64,000 nt of DNA from Pseudomonas sp. (GTDB lineage Bacteria > Pseudomonadota > Gammaproteobacteria > Pseudomonadales > Pseudomonadaceae): assembly GCF_028293835.1 (NCBI RefSeq), contig NZ_JAQGNX010000089.1, positions 47,955-111,954 of the forward strand, in the 5' to 3' direction. Under the pieces are notes generated by a model, which was not told the origin of the DNA, made no database searches, and worked only from the letters and a program-made list of their open reading frames with translations. The translations under genes and the position numbers were made by a program. The first letter of the stretch is position 1; each line of letters opens with the position of its first letter. Shown here in pieces: positions 45,277 through 53,919 of this stretch.

Positions 45277-45753
45277 TCAGCCCTTTACGATAGGGGTTGC
45301 AGGCGCGACGACCGCGCGCAGATCGATGTCGAGACGCGCACTGGCTTCGATTTCCACCACCAGTTCCGGAAATACCAGGCCGCTGACTTCCACCAGCGTC
45401 GAGGTCGGGTAGGTGGCAAAGCCGGCAAAGAAATCCCGGCGGGCGCAGCCCACCTCATCCTTGTCGGAGATCGCTGTGACGTAGACGGTCAGCCGGTAGA
45501 TATTGCCAATGTGCCCGCCTGCGGCTTCGACCAGCGCGCGTGCCTTGTTCAACACCAACAGGGTCTGATCGTAGGCGCCCAGAGGGGTTCCGGCTTCGGC
45601 TGCCTGGCGGGTGGCGGGATGCCCGGTCATGCCGGACATCATCACGTCATTGCCCAGCAGCAGGGCATTGGACCAGGTGGCCGTGGCCAGCTCGTTCAGG
45701 CCTGGGGCCTGAACGCGCTGGACTGCCACGGTAGCTGTGGAGACTGTGCTCAT
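45277..45753 (-). CDS. RidA family protein, divergent
   Basis: A 158-residue RidA/YjgF-like protein with LLLGNDVMMSGMTGHPATRQ and KARALVEAAGGHIGNIYRLTVYVTA. At the place of the active-site Arg of canonical RidA (PARTTV) it has YPTSTLVEV, so the conserved Arg of imine deaminases is absent. It therefore belongs to one of the non-canonical Rid subfamilies. Relatives in meta-cleavage pathways act as 2-aminomuconate deaminases; loss of the Arg argues for another reaction. It overlaps the Rieske gene by ATGA and the reductase gene follows at 3 bp. Confidence 0.85.
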   Translation of the reverse strand: MSTVSTATVAVQRVQAPGLNELATATWSNALLLGNDVMMSGMTGHPATRQAAEAGTPLGAYDQTLLVLNKARALVEAAGGHIGNIYRLTVYVTAISDKDEVGCARRDFFAGFATYPTSTLVEVSGLVFPELVVEIEASARLDIDLRAVVAPATPIVKG

Positions 45754-46784
45754 GAGACCGCCTTAGTCTCGATCAGCGCCGTTTGTTCCTTGGCCTTGCC
45801 CTTGAGATAGCGGCGAATACGCACCACGCCGAGGTCGTGCTGGTAGAGGTTTTCGCGCTGGTTGGCGTCGAATTCCATGTTCTCCAGCAGTACCCGATCC
45901 TGTTCCAGCACTGCCCAGTGGCGCGCTTCCAGGCGGTTCTTGTAGAGGAACCGCCAGGTGTCGCGCTGCCAGCCGGTCAAGGGCCGGGCGCGCCAGTGGA
46001 ATACGCCGCACATCTGCGTGTCCCCCGGGGTGTAGCTGCCAACGATGGTGAAATTACCGCCGGGGCCGCCGGTCTTCGGATAGGGGATCTCCAGACGCAG
46101 CCAGTGGCAGCCGTTGTCGAGGAATTCGGTCCAGTCGAAGTTCACGCCTCGCTGGCCTTCTTTCTCGAAAAAAAAGCCCTGATCGGTATCACGGGTAACG
46201 AACCTGGCGGTCGCTTCGCCTTCGCTCATGGAGTGCGACATCTTGTGCAGGTAGGTGCCGTGCATCGGGTCCATGACGTTGTCGATCACGTAGCGGTAGT
46301 CTCCTTTCCATTCGGTGTAGCAAACGAAATGGCTCCAGTCAGGTGACGTCAGTTGCTCGGGCAGCACCAGCTCCGGCGGCTCGGCCAGATGCGGGTCGGT
46401 GGCATTGAAGACGAAGATCACGCCGGCCGCTTCACGGGTGTGGAACATGCGGGTCGGGCGGCTGCCTTCGAGCTTGCAGCCGGGGCTGCCAGGGACCTTG
46501 GTCACGGTGCCGTCATAGCGCACTTCGACGCCGTGGTAAGGGCATTGGAGGCGATCTCCTAGTACCGGGCCCTGGGACAGCGGTGCGCCGCGATGCGGGC
46601 AATGGTCTTCGAGGGCATGGGCGCTGCCGTCGTTGTCGCGCCACAAGGCGATCTTGTAGCCCAGGCGACGAATTGACAGGGGTTTGTCGCCCAACAGCGC
46701 CGAAGGCAGCAGCGGGAACCACAGGTCCTTGAGGCCTTTGACCAGAACGTTTTCAACAGGATCAACGGTCAGTTGCATATTCAT
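45750..46784 (-). CDS. Rieske non-haem iron oxygenase, alpha subunit
   Basis: A 344-residue ring-hydroxylating or demethylating oxygenase of the short (VanA-like) type. The Rieske ligands are Cys62-x-His64 (CPHRG) and Cys81-xx-His84 (CPYHG). The catalytic iron motif N169-xx-D172-xx-H175-xxxx-H180 lies in DNVMDPMHGTYLH. No beta subunit is encoded nearby, consistent with a homotrimer. The reductase is encoded two genes downstream. It probably performs an oxygenation, O- or N-dealkylation of the cluster's substrate before extradiol cleavage. Confidence 0.92.
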   Translation of the reverse strand: MNMQLTVDPVENVLVKGLKDLWFPLLPSALLGDKPLSIRRLGYKIALWRDNDGSAHALEDHCPHRGAPLSQGPVLGDRLQCPYHGVEVRYDGTVTKVPGSPGCKLEGSRPTRMFHTREAAGVIFVFNATDPHLAEPPELVLPEQLTSPDWSHFVCYTEWKGDYRYVIDNVMDPMHGTYLHKMSHSMSEGEATARFVTRDTDQGFFFEKEGQRGVNFDWTEFLDNGCHWLRLEIPYPKTGGPGGNFTIVGSYTPGDTQMCGVFHWRARPLTGWQRDTWRFLYKNRLEARHWAVLEQDRVLLENMEFDANQRENLYQHDLGVVRIRRYLKGKAKEQTALIETKAVS

Positions 46785-46801
46785 CTCTTATCCTCCGAGG
46801 C

Positions 46802-47023
46802 TCAGGCGCCGAGCTTGGCCATCAGGGTGCTGTAGGTGTCCGCCGTCCATTCGCCGCTGTTGAGCGGGCAGGGCGGACCCGCCAGGTTCAGGTGATCGAG
46901 CAGGCTGGGCAGGTCGTATTTACCGGCCCCGAAGGCGCGCTCGATGGAATCGCCGAGCAAGTCTTCGAACGGTGTGTTCGGGCGCAAGCGCGTCTGGTGG
47001 GTTTCGTTGTAGGGCTCGCTCAT
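46802..47023 (-). CDS. Small protein of the Rieske/VOC cluster
   Basis: A 73-residue protein (MSEPYNETHQTRLRPNTPFE, then LLGDSIERAFGAGKYDLPSL) ending in MAKLGA. It resembles the small proteins annotated as recombinase-like helix-turn-helix domain proteins that occur beside ring-hydroxylating oxygenase genes. It lies 17 bp upstream of the Rieske gene and 1 bp from the next gene. It could be an accessory subunit of the oxygenase or of the dioxygenase rather than a DNA-binding protein; this is a guess from position. Confidence 0.75.
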   Translation of the reverse strand: MSEPYNETHQTRLRPNTPFEDLLGDSIERAFGAGKYDLPSLLDHLNLAGPPCPLNSGEWTADTYSTLMAKLGA

Positions 47024-47024
47024 T

Positions 47025-47342
47025 TCATTGGCCTCCGTTGCGGACCCGTTCGCGGATCATTTCGCGGACCGGGACAAAGTCATAGGTGGGGTAGCATTCG
47101 GTGCGGAACACGCCCCAGGCGGAGCGCTCCAGTTCGACGTTGAGCTTGGGTAGCAGTGCCGGCGGCAAGCGCAGGGTGACGATCTGGCCCAGGCCCATGG
47201 CTACGGTCCAGTTCACCACTTGCACGCCTTCAACGGGAAAGCGCTCCCACCAATCGACCTTTTTCATGTGGGCCTGGATATCGTCGAGGTTCTTGGCTTG
47301 GTCGTGCTTGAGCAGCACGGTCAGCAGCATCGTGTCGGTCAT
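47025..47342 (-). CDS. Small ferredoxin-like-fold protein of the Rieske/VOC cluster
   Basis: A 105-residue protein starting MTDTMLLTVLLKHDQAKNLD. The start at 47342 overlaps the dioxygenase stop by ATGA; a longer form would be improbable. The alternating beta-alpha pattern (VQVVNWTVAMGLGQIVTLRL) is compatible with the dimeric alpha-beta barrel of muconolactone isomerase or EthD-type proteins. No catalytic residues can be named. It is co-translated with the dioxygenase. Confidence 0.75.
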   Translation of the reverse strand: MTDTMLLTVLLKHDQAKNLDDIQAHMKKVDWWERFPVEGVQVVNWTVAMGLGQIVTLRLPPALLPKLNVELERSAWGVFRTECYPTYDFVPVREMIRERVRNGGQ

Positions 47343-48304
47343 GGCTTGGGTTTGTCCGTGAGGAACTTGCCCTGAGGCGCTTCGATGTTCTGTTGGCGAC
47401 GGGTATTGCCATCGATACCACCGGCGATGGCCCATTCAGCGAATACCGTTGGGCCCGGTTCGAATTCCCGGGGCTGCCATTCACCGGTCAGTTGGTCTTC
47501 GTCGGCGTAGTACTCTACCAGTGCCCCTGCGGGGTTCTTGAAGTACCAGAAGAAGGCCGACGACACCGGATGTCGGCCCGGACCAATTTCCGTGGTCCAG
47601 CCGCTACGGGAAACGTGCATGCCGCCGCCGAACACTTCATGCACGTCGCGCACGGTGAAGGCCACATGATTGAGGCCGGCCCGGGGTGCGGGCAGCTGCA
47701 GCATGAACAGGTCGTGGTGGCCGCCTTCCTCGGCGGTGCGCAAAAAGGCGCCGCGATTGGGGTAGCGATCCGAGGCCTGAAAGCCGAAGCGCTGGTGATA
47801 GAAGGCCTCGCAGGCATTGACGTCGGTGACGAAGAACACCACATGGCCGACTTCGATGGGCGTGGCGCGCTCGTACACCGGTGCCGGCTTGTTGATGCGG
47901 CCCTTGACCTGCCAGGTGTTGTGGCCACTGCACTCGATGTCGAGGGTGCGCTTGCGGGTCACTTGCAGGCGGATCGCCAGGCCGTTGGGGTCAGTGCAGC
48001 CGATGCGACCGTTGCCTTCCACGAAACCAGGGTCGTTGGCGATGCGCTGGCTGTAGAGGGCCAGATCAGCCTGGTTTTCGACACCCCAGACGACTTCGCG
48101 AATGGTCGAGCCGATTTCGATAGCCGGTGGCAGGCCGGGTTTGTCCTTGGCGGCAAGCACCACTCGGCAACCGTTGAGGGTTTCGAAGATCACTTCGTCA
48201 GGGGCGCAGCTGACTTGCTTCAGGCCCCAGTCGGCAAAAAACCGCACGCAGGTGTCGAGGTCTTCGACGCCGTAGGTGACTTCATCAATACCCAATACGC
48301 TCAT
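47339..48304 (-). CDS. VOC superfamily extradiol-type dioxygenase
   Basis: A 321-residue two-domain vicinal-oxygen-chelate protein. The second domain carries the usual metal-ligand positions: His in EVGHVVFFVTDV near residue 152, His in LNHVAFTVRDV near residue 215, and Glu in GALVEYYADED near residue 262. The size matches catechol 2,3-dioxygenase-type ring-cleaving enzymes. It lies between the aldehyde dehydrogenase (overlap 4 bp) and the small protein. It probably cleaves a dihydroxylated ring made by the Rieske enzyme and FAD hydroxylase of this cluster. Confidence 0.85.
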   Translation of the reverse strand: MSVLGIDEVTYGVEDLDTCVRFFADWGLKQVSCAPDEVIFETLNGCRVVLAAKDKPGLPPAIEIGSTIREVVWGVENQADLALYSQRIANDPGFVEGNGRIGCTDPNGLAIRLQVTRKRTLDIECSGHNTWQVKGRINKPAPVYERATPIEVGHVVFFVTDVNACEAFYHQRFGFQASDRYPNRGAFLRTAEEGGHHDLFMLQLPAPRAGLNHVAFTVRDVHEVFGGGMHVSRSGWTTEIGPGRHPVSSAFFWYFKNPAGALVEYYADEDQLTGEWQPREFEPGPTVFAEWAIAGGIDGNTRRQQNIEAPQGKFLTDKPKP

Positions 48305-49797
48305 AGCGTTACCTCCCGTTGCTCACTGGCCCAAGCCAGCGGCTGTTGGTTCATGCCCCAGTAGAGGCTTTTCTGTTCCATGTACTGCAGGATGCCCAGG
48401 CGGCCTTTTTCACGGCCCAAGCCGCTGTCTCGCCAGCCACCAAAGGGGGTGGAAATGGAGAACTGCTTGTACGTGTTGATCCACACCGTTCCGGCCTGGA
48501 TCTTGCGGCCCAGAGCCCAGGCGCGTTTGTAGTCGCGGCTCCAGATGCCGGCGGCGAGGGCATACAGGCTGTCGTTGGCTTGATCGATCAGGTCGGCTTC
48601 ATCGTCGAATGGCAGGGCCACCAGCACTGGCCCAAAAATCTCTTCCTGGCAGACGCGCTGGTCGTTGCTCAGGCCTTCAAGAATGGTCGGCGGGAAAAAG
48701 AAGCCCCGGTCGTAATCTCCACCGCGCAGGCGCTCGCCGCCCAGGCGCAGCCGGCCGCCTTCGCTGAGGCCGAGCGCGACATAGCGCTCCACCGATTCGC
48801 GGTGCGCGGCACTGATCAGCGGGCCCATTTGCGTGCTCTCGTCGGCCGGGTTGCCGACCTTAATGGTGGCTGCCGCCGCGCACAGGCGCTGCATGAAAGG
48901 CTCATACAAAGCGCGCGCAACGAACAGCCGCGAACCGGCGATGCAGGCCTCGCCCGAAGAGCTGAAAATACCGTAGAGCACGCCGGATACCGCGTGATCT
49001 AGATCGGCATCGTCTAGCACGATGGTCGGTGATTTGCCGCCCAGCTCCAGGGACACGGGCATCATCTTGTCGGCGGCGATATGGGCGATGTGCTTGCCGG
49101 TGCGCGTGCCGCCGGTGAATGACACGCGCTTGATCAATGGGTGTTGGGTCAGCGCGTCACCCAAGATCGAACCCTTGCCCGGCAGCACGCTGATCAGGCC
49201 CTTGGGCAGGCCCGCTTCTTCGCAGATGCGCGCCAGTTGCAGGGCCAGCAGCGGGGTGATTTCCGCAGGCTTGATCACCACCGCGTTACCGGCTGCCAGT
49301 GCGGGCGCAACTTTCTGGGCCTCGCTGGCGATTGGTGAATTCCACGGCGTGATGGCCGCCACCACGCCCATGGGTTCGTAGACGCTCATGGTGACGTAAT
49401 CGCCCCGCGACGGGGTGATGGTCTCTTCCAGGGTTTCGCAGGCTGCGGCAAAGAACTGGAACGTTCCAGCGGCGCTGGCGACCAGATTGCGGGTTTCGCC
49501 GATCGGCTTGCCGTTGTCCTGGCGCTGCAGTTGCGCAAGTTCTTCGCCTTGCTCGCGGATCAACTGTGCGATGCGATACAGCACTGCAGCTCGCTCGTGG
49601 GGTTTGCGTTGCGCCCAGCCACTATGCAAAAACGCCTGATGGGCACCTTGTACAGCGTCTTCGACGTCCTCCAGGCTGGCGGCGTTGAGCCAGGCGACGG
49701 GTTCGCCGGTGGCGGGGTAGTAACTGGCATAGCGCTCGCCACGGCCCAGGCGCCATTGGCCGGCGATGCACAGGGGTAAGGTTTGTTCGGTGGTCAT
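48301..49797 (-). CDS. Aldehyde dehydrogenase of the Rieske/VOC cluster
   Basis: A 498-residue aldehyde dehydrogenase with ITPWNSPIASEAQK (Asn), VSLELGGKSPTIVLDDAD (Glu) and SSSGEACIAGSRLF (nucleophile Cys). It overlaps the dioxygenase gene by ATGA, the arrangement of semialdehyde dehydrogenases in meta-cleavage pathways (hydroxymuconic or aminomuconic semialdehyde). It is distinct from the aldehyde dehydrogenases at 2846 and 36816. Confidence 0.9.
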   Translation of the reverse strand: MTTEQTLPLCIAGQWRLGRGERYASYYPATGEPVAWLNAASLEDVEDAVQGAHQAFLHSGWAQRKPHERAAVLYRIAQLIREQGEELAQLQRQDNGKPIGETRNLVASAAGTFQFFAAACETLEETITPSRGDYVTMSVYEPMGVVAAITPWNSPIASEAQKVAPALAAGNAVVIKPAEITPLLALQLARICEEAGLPKGLISVLPGKGSILGDALTQHPLIKRVSFTGGTRTGKHIAHIAADKMMPVSLELGGKSPTIVLDDADLDHAVSGVLYGIFSSSGEACIAGSRLFVARALYEPFMQRLCAAAATIKVGNPADESTQMGPLISAAHRESVERYVALGLSEGGRLRLGGERLRGGDYDRGFFFPPTILEGLSNDQRVCQEEIFGPVLVALPFDDEADLIDQANDSLYALAAGIWSRDYKRAWALGRKIQAGTVWINTYKQFSISTPFGGWRDSGLGREKGRLGILQYMEQKSLYWGMNQQPLAWASEQREVTL

Positions 49798-49809
49798 TGA
49801 TTGCCTCGC

Positions 49810-50613
49810 TTAAATGGAAATCGCATGGGCATGGTTGCCGAGGGCGCGCACTACGCTGTACACGGTCAGCGCCGAGGTCTTCGGGTTGGCCAGCAGGGGT
49901 TTGCCGCGCAGGCTCAACTCGAAGCGCCCGAACGCACCGCGGGCCTCGAACTGGTGAACGTTCTCGTCACTCTGCGGATCGGCGATCAGCGTCACCTGGG
50001 TACGGTCCAGGCCCAACCCGGCCAGTGACAACGTGGCGGCGACGTTGGCATTTTTGGGGTACAACCGCGCAGCTTCACGGGCCGAACCCTGGAAAATTAC
50101 CGTGGCTTCGGTGATCGCGTCCAGGTCGCAGGCCAGCTCGCCTGGGGTGTTCTTCCACGCCTTGGCCGGTTTGCGGCCGGTGTAGCTGACCCTGTCCAGC
50201 CCGCCGACTTTGGCGGCCGACAGGGCATCGATACCGCCGATGGCACCGGGCAGAAGTTCGATGCGTGTGTTGCCCCGTTGCGCGGCGGCCTCCAGGCGCT
50301 CCACCAAACCGACCTCAGACAGGGCACCCACCGACACGATCAGGCAGGCGATGCCACGCTCCAAGGCGGGCAGCACGTGTTCTTCAATCGCTCGGTGGCC
50401 GGCGCACTCGACCAGCAGGTCAGGACGCGTATCCGCCGGCAGCGCGGTCAGCACTTTGGGGGGGTGTTTGAAACTGGCCAGACGTTGGCGTACCAAGTCT
50501 TCGGAGCCGGCTGAGGCGATCACGTAGTCGACGCACAGCTGTGGGTCTTGCTCGAGCAGTTCCAGCACCCCGACGCCAATGGCGCCACAGCCGATCATGG
50601 TGATATGCAGCAT
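49810..50613 (-). CDS. L-aspartate dehydrogenase family protein (NadX-like)
   Basis: A 267-residue protein, the usual NadX length. The Rossmann motif MIGCGAIGVGVLELL opens the sequence; LLPGAIGGIDALSAAKVGGL and KNANVAATLSLAGLGLDRT are the family's catalytic-domain blocks. The start at 50613 is chosen because the frame upstream overlaps the ThDP enzyme gene in nonsense. The family reduces iminosuccinate or oxaloacetate plus ammonia, or oxidises aspartate. In a catabolic operon it may handle an amino- or imino-dicarboxylate released from an N-containing ring. Confidence 0.87.
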   Translation of the reverse strand: MLHITMIGCGAIGVGVLELLEQDPQLCVDYVIASAGSEDLVRQRLASFKHPPKVLTALPADTRPDLLVECAGHRAIEEHVLPALERGIACLIVSVGALSEVGLVERLEAAAQRGNTRIELLPGAIGGIDALSAAKVGGLDRVSYTGRKPAKAWKNTPGELACDLDAITEATVIFQGSAREAARLYPKNANVAATLSLAGLGLDRTQVTLIADPQSDENVHQFEARGAFGRFELSLRGKPLLANPKTSALTVYSVVRALGNHAHAISI

Positions 50614-50623
50614 GGTGCGATCC

Positions 50624-52306
50624 TCAGGCGGTGGCCTTCTGGGCTTTGGTTTCGCTATTGGGCGGGCCGGCGAACTGAGTGGCGAAGTCGCCGACAGCCA
50701 ACATGTCCACTTCCAGCAAGAAGGGGCCCGGCTGACTGGATGCGTTTTCCAGCTCAGCGCTGAAATCCTTGAGGTCGCTGACCAGGCCATGGCGGATGCC
50801 CATGGATTCGGCCAACTGGGTGTAGTCCGGGGTGTGCAGCTCGACGTAGGCATGGCGGGCGCCGTAGATAGCGTCCTGGATGTTGCGGATCACGCCGTAA
50901 CGTTGATCGTTCATCAACAGGATCACGACGTTGGCCTTCTCCTGTACCAGGGTCGCCAGCTCACCCAGGTTGAGGATGAAACCGCCGTCACCCGCCAGGG
51001 CGAAGACCTTGCGTTGCGGGTCGTACTCGGCGGCTGCGATGCCTGCACCGATGCCCATGGCCAAGCCTTGGCCGATGCCGCCGCCCAACGCATGCACCCC
51101 GGCTTGTGGGTGATAAAGGTTGAGCAGGCGGTTGCCCCAGATGCTGTTGGACAGCGTAACGTCGCGCACCCAGCTGAAGTTGCGCCCGGTCGCGGCTTGC
51201 AGTTGCTCGACCATGGACGCGTAAGGACCCAGATCGGCGACCAGGGCGGCGCGGGACTTGCTGCGTACCTCGTTGAGATCGGTGAAGAACTGCGGATCGG
51301 TCTGCAGACGACCTTCGAGGCGGTCGGCCAGCGCATCGAGGGTTAGCGCGGCATCGCCGCAGACGAACAGATCACTGGAGTAGCTGCGTCCTTCGATCGC
51401 CGGGTTGGCGTCGATACGCAGGGTGTTGTCAGGGAGCTTGAGCGCGTACTTGAACGTCTCGTTGCTGCGCAGGCGCGAGCCGGCAATCAGCAAGGCGTCG
51501 CAGCTCTGCATGAAGGTTTCCACCAGGCGGTTCTGGGAGAACGCGCCCAGGCAACGCGCGTCGTCTTCATTGACCACACCGCGGCCTTGGGTCGATGTGA
51601 TTACGCCTACACCCATGTCCATCAGGCGCTTGACCGCCTTGCCGGCGTGGCGAGCGCCACCACCGAGCCACAGCAGTGGCCGCTTGGCCAGGAGCATCCG
51701 TTCGGCCATCTGCTCCAGGGCTTCGCGCGCAGGGGCGGCTACTGGCACCGGTAGGGGGGCGAGGTCGGTGGGCATGGTAATGAAGGTAGACTGGATATCG
51801 ATCGGGATCTCAACGCTGACCGGCCCTGTGGGCGCGGTCATGGCCGTCTGCACGGCGAGCTTCAAGGTGCTCAGCGCGGTCTCGACGCTGCGCACACGGA
51901 AGGCCGCCTTGGACACGGCCTTGAGCATGGTCAACTGGTCGCGGGCTTCGTGGATGTAGGCAAACTCTTGATCCAGATACGCCGTTTCGATCTGGCCGGT
52001 AATGTGCAACAGGGGCGTGCCTGCGGTAAGCGCCTCGACCATGGCTCCCGCAGCGTTGCCGGCGGCGGTGCCGGTAGACGTCAGGCACACGCCCAGGCCA
52101 CCGCTGGTGCGGGCATAAGCATCGGCCATATTGGTGGCGCCAGCCTCACCGCGAGCCATCACGAAGCGGATATTGCCGCGCACCGCGAAGGCGTCGAGGA
52201 TCGGCATGTTGTGGATCGAGATCACGCCGAACGCGGCCTTGACGTCACATTGTTCTAGAAAGGCGGTGATAGCAGCGCCTACGGTCACTTGGTTGTCATT
52301 ACGCAT
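50624..52306 (-). CDS. Thiamine diphosphate-dependent enzyme
   Basis: A 560-residue ThDP enzyme of the acetolactate synthase/benzoylformate decarboxylase fold. The activating Glu is in MARGEAGATNMADAYAR near residue 54. The ThDP-binding motif starts GDGGFILNLGELATL and ends MNDQRYG near residue 440. The small residue set around the active site does not identify the substrate; decarboxylation or carboligation of a 2-oxo acid is expected. It overlaps the SDR gene by 8 bp and precedes the aspartate dehydrogenase gene by 10 bp. Confidence 0.88.
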   Translation of the reverse strand: MRNDNQVTVGAAITAFLEQCDVKAAFGVISIHNMPILDAFAVRGNIRFVMARGEAGATNMADAYARTSGGLGVCLTSTGTAAGNAAGAMVEALTAGTPLLHITGQIETAYLDQEFAYIHEARDQLTMLKAVSKAAFRVRSVETALSTLKLAVQTAMTAPTGPVSVEIPIDIQSTFITMPTDLAPLPVPVAAPAREALEQMAERMLLAKRPLLWLGGGARHAGKAVKRLMDMGVGVITSTQGRGVVNEDDARCLGAFSQNRLVETFMQSCDALLIAGSRLRSNETFKYALKLPDNTLRIDANPAIEGRSYSSDLFVCGDAALTLDALADRLEGRLQTDPQFFTDLNEVRSKSRAALVADLGPYASMVEQLQAATGRNFSWVRDVTLSNSIWGNRLLNLYHPQAGVHALGGGIGQGLAMGIGAGIAAAEYDPQRKVFALAGDGGFILNLGELATLVQEKANVVILLMNDQRYGVIRNIQDAIYGARHAYVELHTPDYTQLAESMGIRHGLVSDLKDFSAELENASSQPGPFLLEVDMLAVGDFATQFAGPPNSETKAQKATA

Positions 52307-53096
52307 GGCGGGACAGGCCTCCGGAAACGTCGATATGGCTGCCTGTGGTGTAAGCCGACAGGGGTGATGCCAGAAAAAGAATTGCCTGCGCCGCTTCGAT
52401 CGGCAGGCCCAGGCGGGCTAAGGGAATCTGTTTGTTCACGGCCAGCCGCGCGGTCCATTGCGCCCAGTCGAGTTCTCGTTCTGCGCGCGCTTCGAAGCGC
52501 CGCCGCCATTGCCCGGACTCCACCAGGCCAATGAGGATCCCGTTGACGCGCACCTGTTTGGGCGCGAACTCGAACGCCATGGAGCGCACCAGGTTCTTCA
52601 GGCCCGCACGCGCCGCAGAGGTGGCGACCATATGGGGTTCCGGCTGGCTGGCCAGTAGCGAATTGACACACACGATCGCGGCATTCGCGCAGCGCTCGAG
52701 CTGGGGCAGAAACGCTCGCACGGGGTAGATCACCGAGAAGAACTTGAGATTGAGCTCTTCGCTCCAGGCCTCGTCGGTAGTGTCGGCAAAGGTCGATACG
52801 CGCCCTTGGCCGGCATTGTTGATCAGCACCTGGGCCGGGCCGAAGGCCTCGAGGCTGGCGGCGGCGAAGGACTTGACCGAGGCGGCGTCGAGCACGTCGC
52901 AAGGCTGGGCCAGCAGGCGAGCCTTGGGGAAACGCTCACGTAGCTGGCGGTCAGCATTGCGTAAGCGTTGTTCGTTACGGCCACAGAACGCCACGGCGGC
53001 GCCGGCTTCGAGCAGCAGTTCGACGCACGCCAGGCCGATGCCTGACGAGCCGCCGGTGACGATGGCGGTGCTGCCCTGGAGTGGATAAAGGCTCAT
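52299..53096 (-). CDS. SDR family protein lacking the YxxxK catalytic pair
   Basis: A 265-residue short-chain dehydrogenase/reductase with the cofactor motif TGGSSGIG near residue 15 and NNAG near 92. At the active site the canonical Y-x-x-x-K is replaced by HMVATSAARAGL (Tyr to Met, Lys to Ser), while the upstream Ser of CVNSLL remains. Such a protein cannot use the standard SDR proton relay. Similar sequences exist as an SDR subgroup, so this is probably a conserved variant and not a damaged gene. Role unknown. Confidence 0.85.
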   Translation of the reverse strand: MSLYPLQGSTAIVTGGSSGIGLACVELLLEAGAAVAFCGRNEQRLRNADRQLRERFPKARLLAQPCDVLDAASVKSFAAASLEAFGPAQVLINNAGQGRVSTFADTTDEAWSEELNLKFFSVIYPVRAFLPQLERCANAAIVCVNSLLASQPEPHMVATSAARAGLKNLVRSMAFEFAPKQVRVNGILIGLVESGQWRRRFEARAERELDWAQWTARLAVNKQIPLARLGLPIEAAQAILFLASPLSAYTTGSHIDVSGGLSRHA

Positions 53097-53097
53097 T

Positions 53098-53919
53098 TCA
53101 GTCTCTCATCAGCGCGGTGACGCGGCTGCCATGGCTGGGGGTGTAATTGAGCAAACGTGAAAGCTCGTCGGCGCTGCGACGCACCTTATCGAGCAGTTCT
53201 TCAAAGTTGACGTGGCCGATCTGCGCGGTCGGGATGGTCACGCCCAGCGCTGCGGCAATGCGCCCGGAGTGATCGCGCACCGGGGCGGCGACGGTAGAGA
53301 TCGCTGACTCAAAGAAGCCTTCGCCGCTGACGAAGCCGCGCTCGCGGTCGTGCTGCACCAGATCGAACAGCTCCAGCACGGTCTTGGGCGTGCAGTGCGA
53401 ATGCTGTTCCAGGTGTTCTTCTGGGTACAGCTCGCGCAGTTCCGCCAAGGACAGGTCTTCGAGCAGGATGCGCCCCAGCACCGTGGCATGGGCTGGCAGG
53501 CGCGTGCCAACGTTGACGGCGCTGGAAAACACCGATGGCGGCGATACTTTGGCCACGTAGACGATCGAGCGTCCGTCGCGCACCACCAGGTTGCTCGGGA
53601 AGTTGAGCTTGTCACACAGCCGCGCCAGTAACGGTTGGCCCAGCTCGGTCAGCTCCAGGGAGGCCAGGTATTCAAACCCCAGGCGCAACACTGACATGCC
53701 CAGGCGGTATTCATTGCCCTTACGGGTGACGAAGCCCATGGTTTCCAGAGTGGTGAGCAGGCGAAAGATGGTCGAGCGCGGCAGTTCCAGGCGGCGAGCC
53801 AGTTCGGGGGCGGTGAGGGTACGGTTCTGGCGAGTGAATTCGCACAGCAGCAACAAACCGCGCTCTAACCCGGGAACGATGTATTTATCCTGCGAATCCT
53901 TCAGATCGGAGTCATTCAT
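53098..53919 (-). CDS. IclR family transcriptional regulator
   Basis: A 273-residue IclR regulator. Winged helix at about residues 20-80 (TAPELARRLELPRSTIFRLL then TLETMGFV); effector-binding domain from about 95, with GEGFFESAISTVAAPVRDHSG near residue 205. It lies inside the operon, overlapping the alpha/beta hydrolase by ATGA. It probably controls this cluster; IclR operators often have GGAAAT/ATTTCC symmetry, which occurs in the palindrome at 60296-60319. Confidence 0.88.
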   Translation of the reverse strand: MNDSDLKDSQDKYIVPGLERGLLLLCEFTRQNRTLTAPELARRLELPRSTIFRLLTTLETMGFVTRKGNEYRLGMSVLRLGFEYLASLELTELGQPLLARLCDKLNFPSNLVVRDGRSIVYVAKVSPPSVFSSAVNVGTRLPAHATVLGRILLEDLSLAELRELYPEEHLEQHSHCTPKTVLELFDLVQHDRERGFVSGEGFFESAISTVAAPVRDHSGRIAAALGVTIPTAQIGHVNFEELLDKVRRSADELSRLLNYTPSHGSRVTALMRD

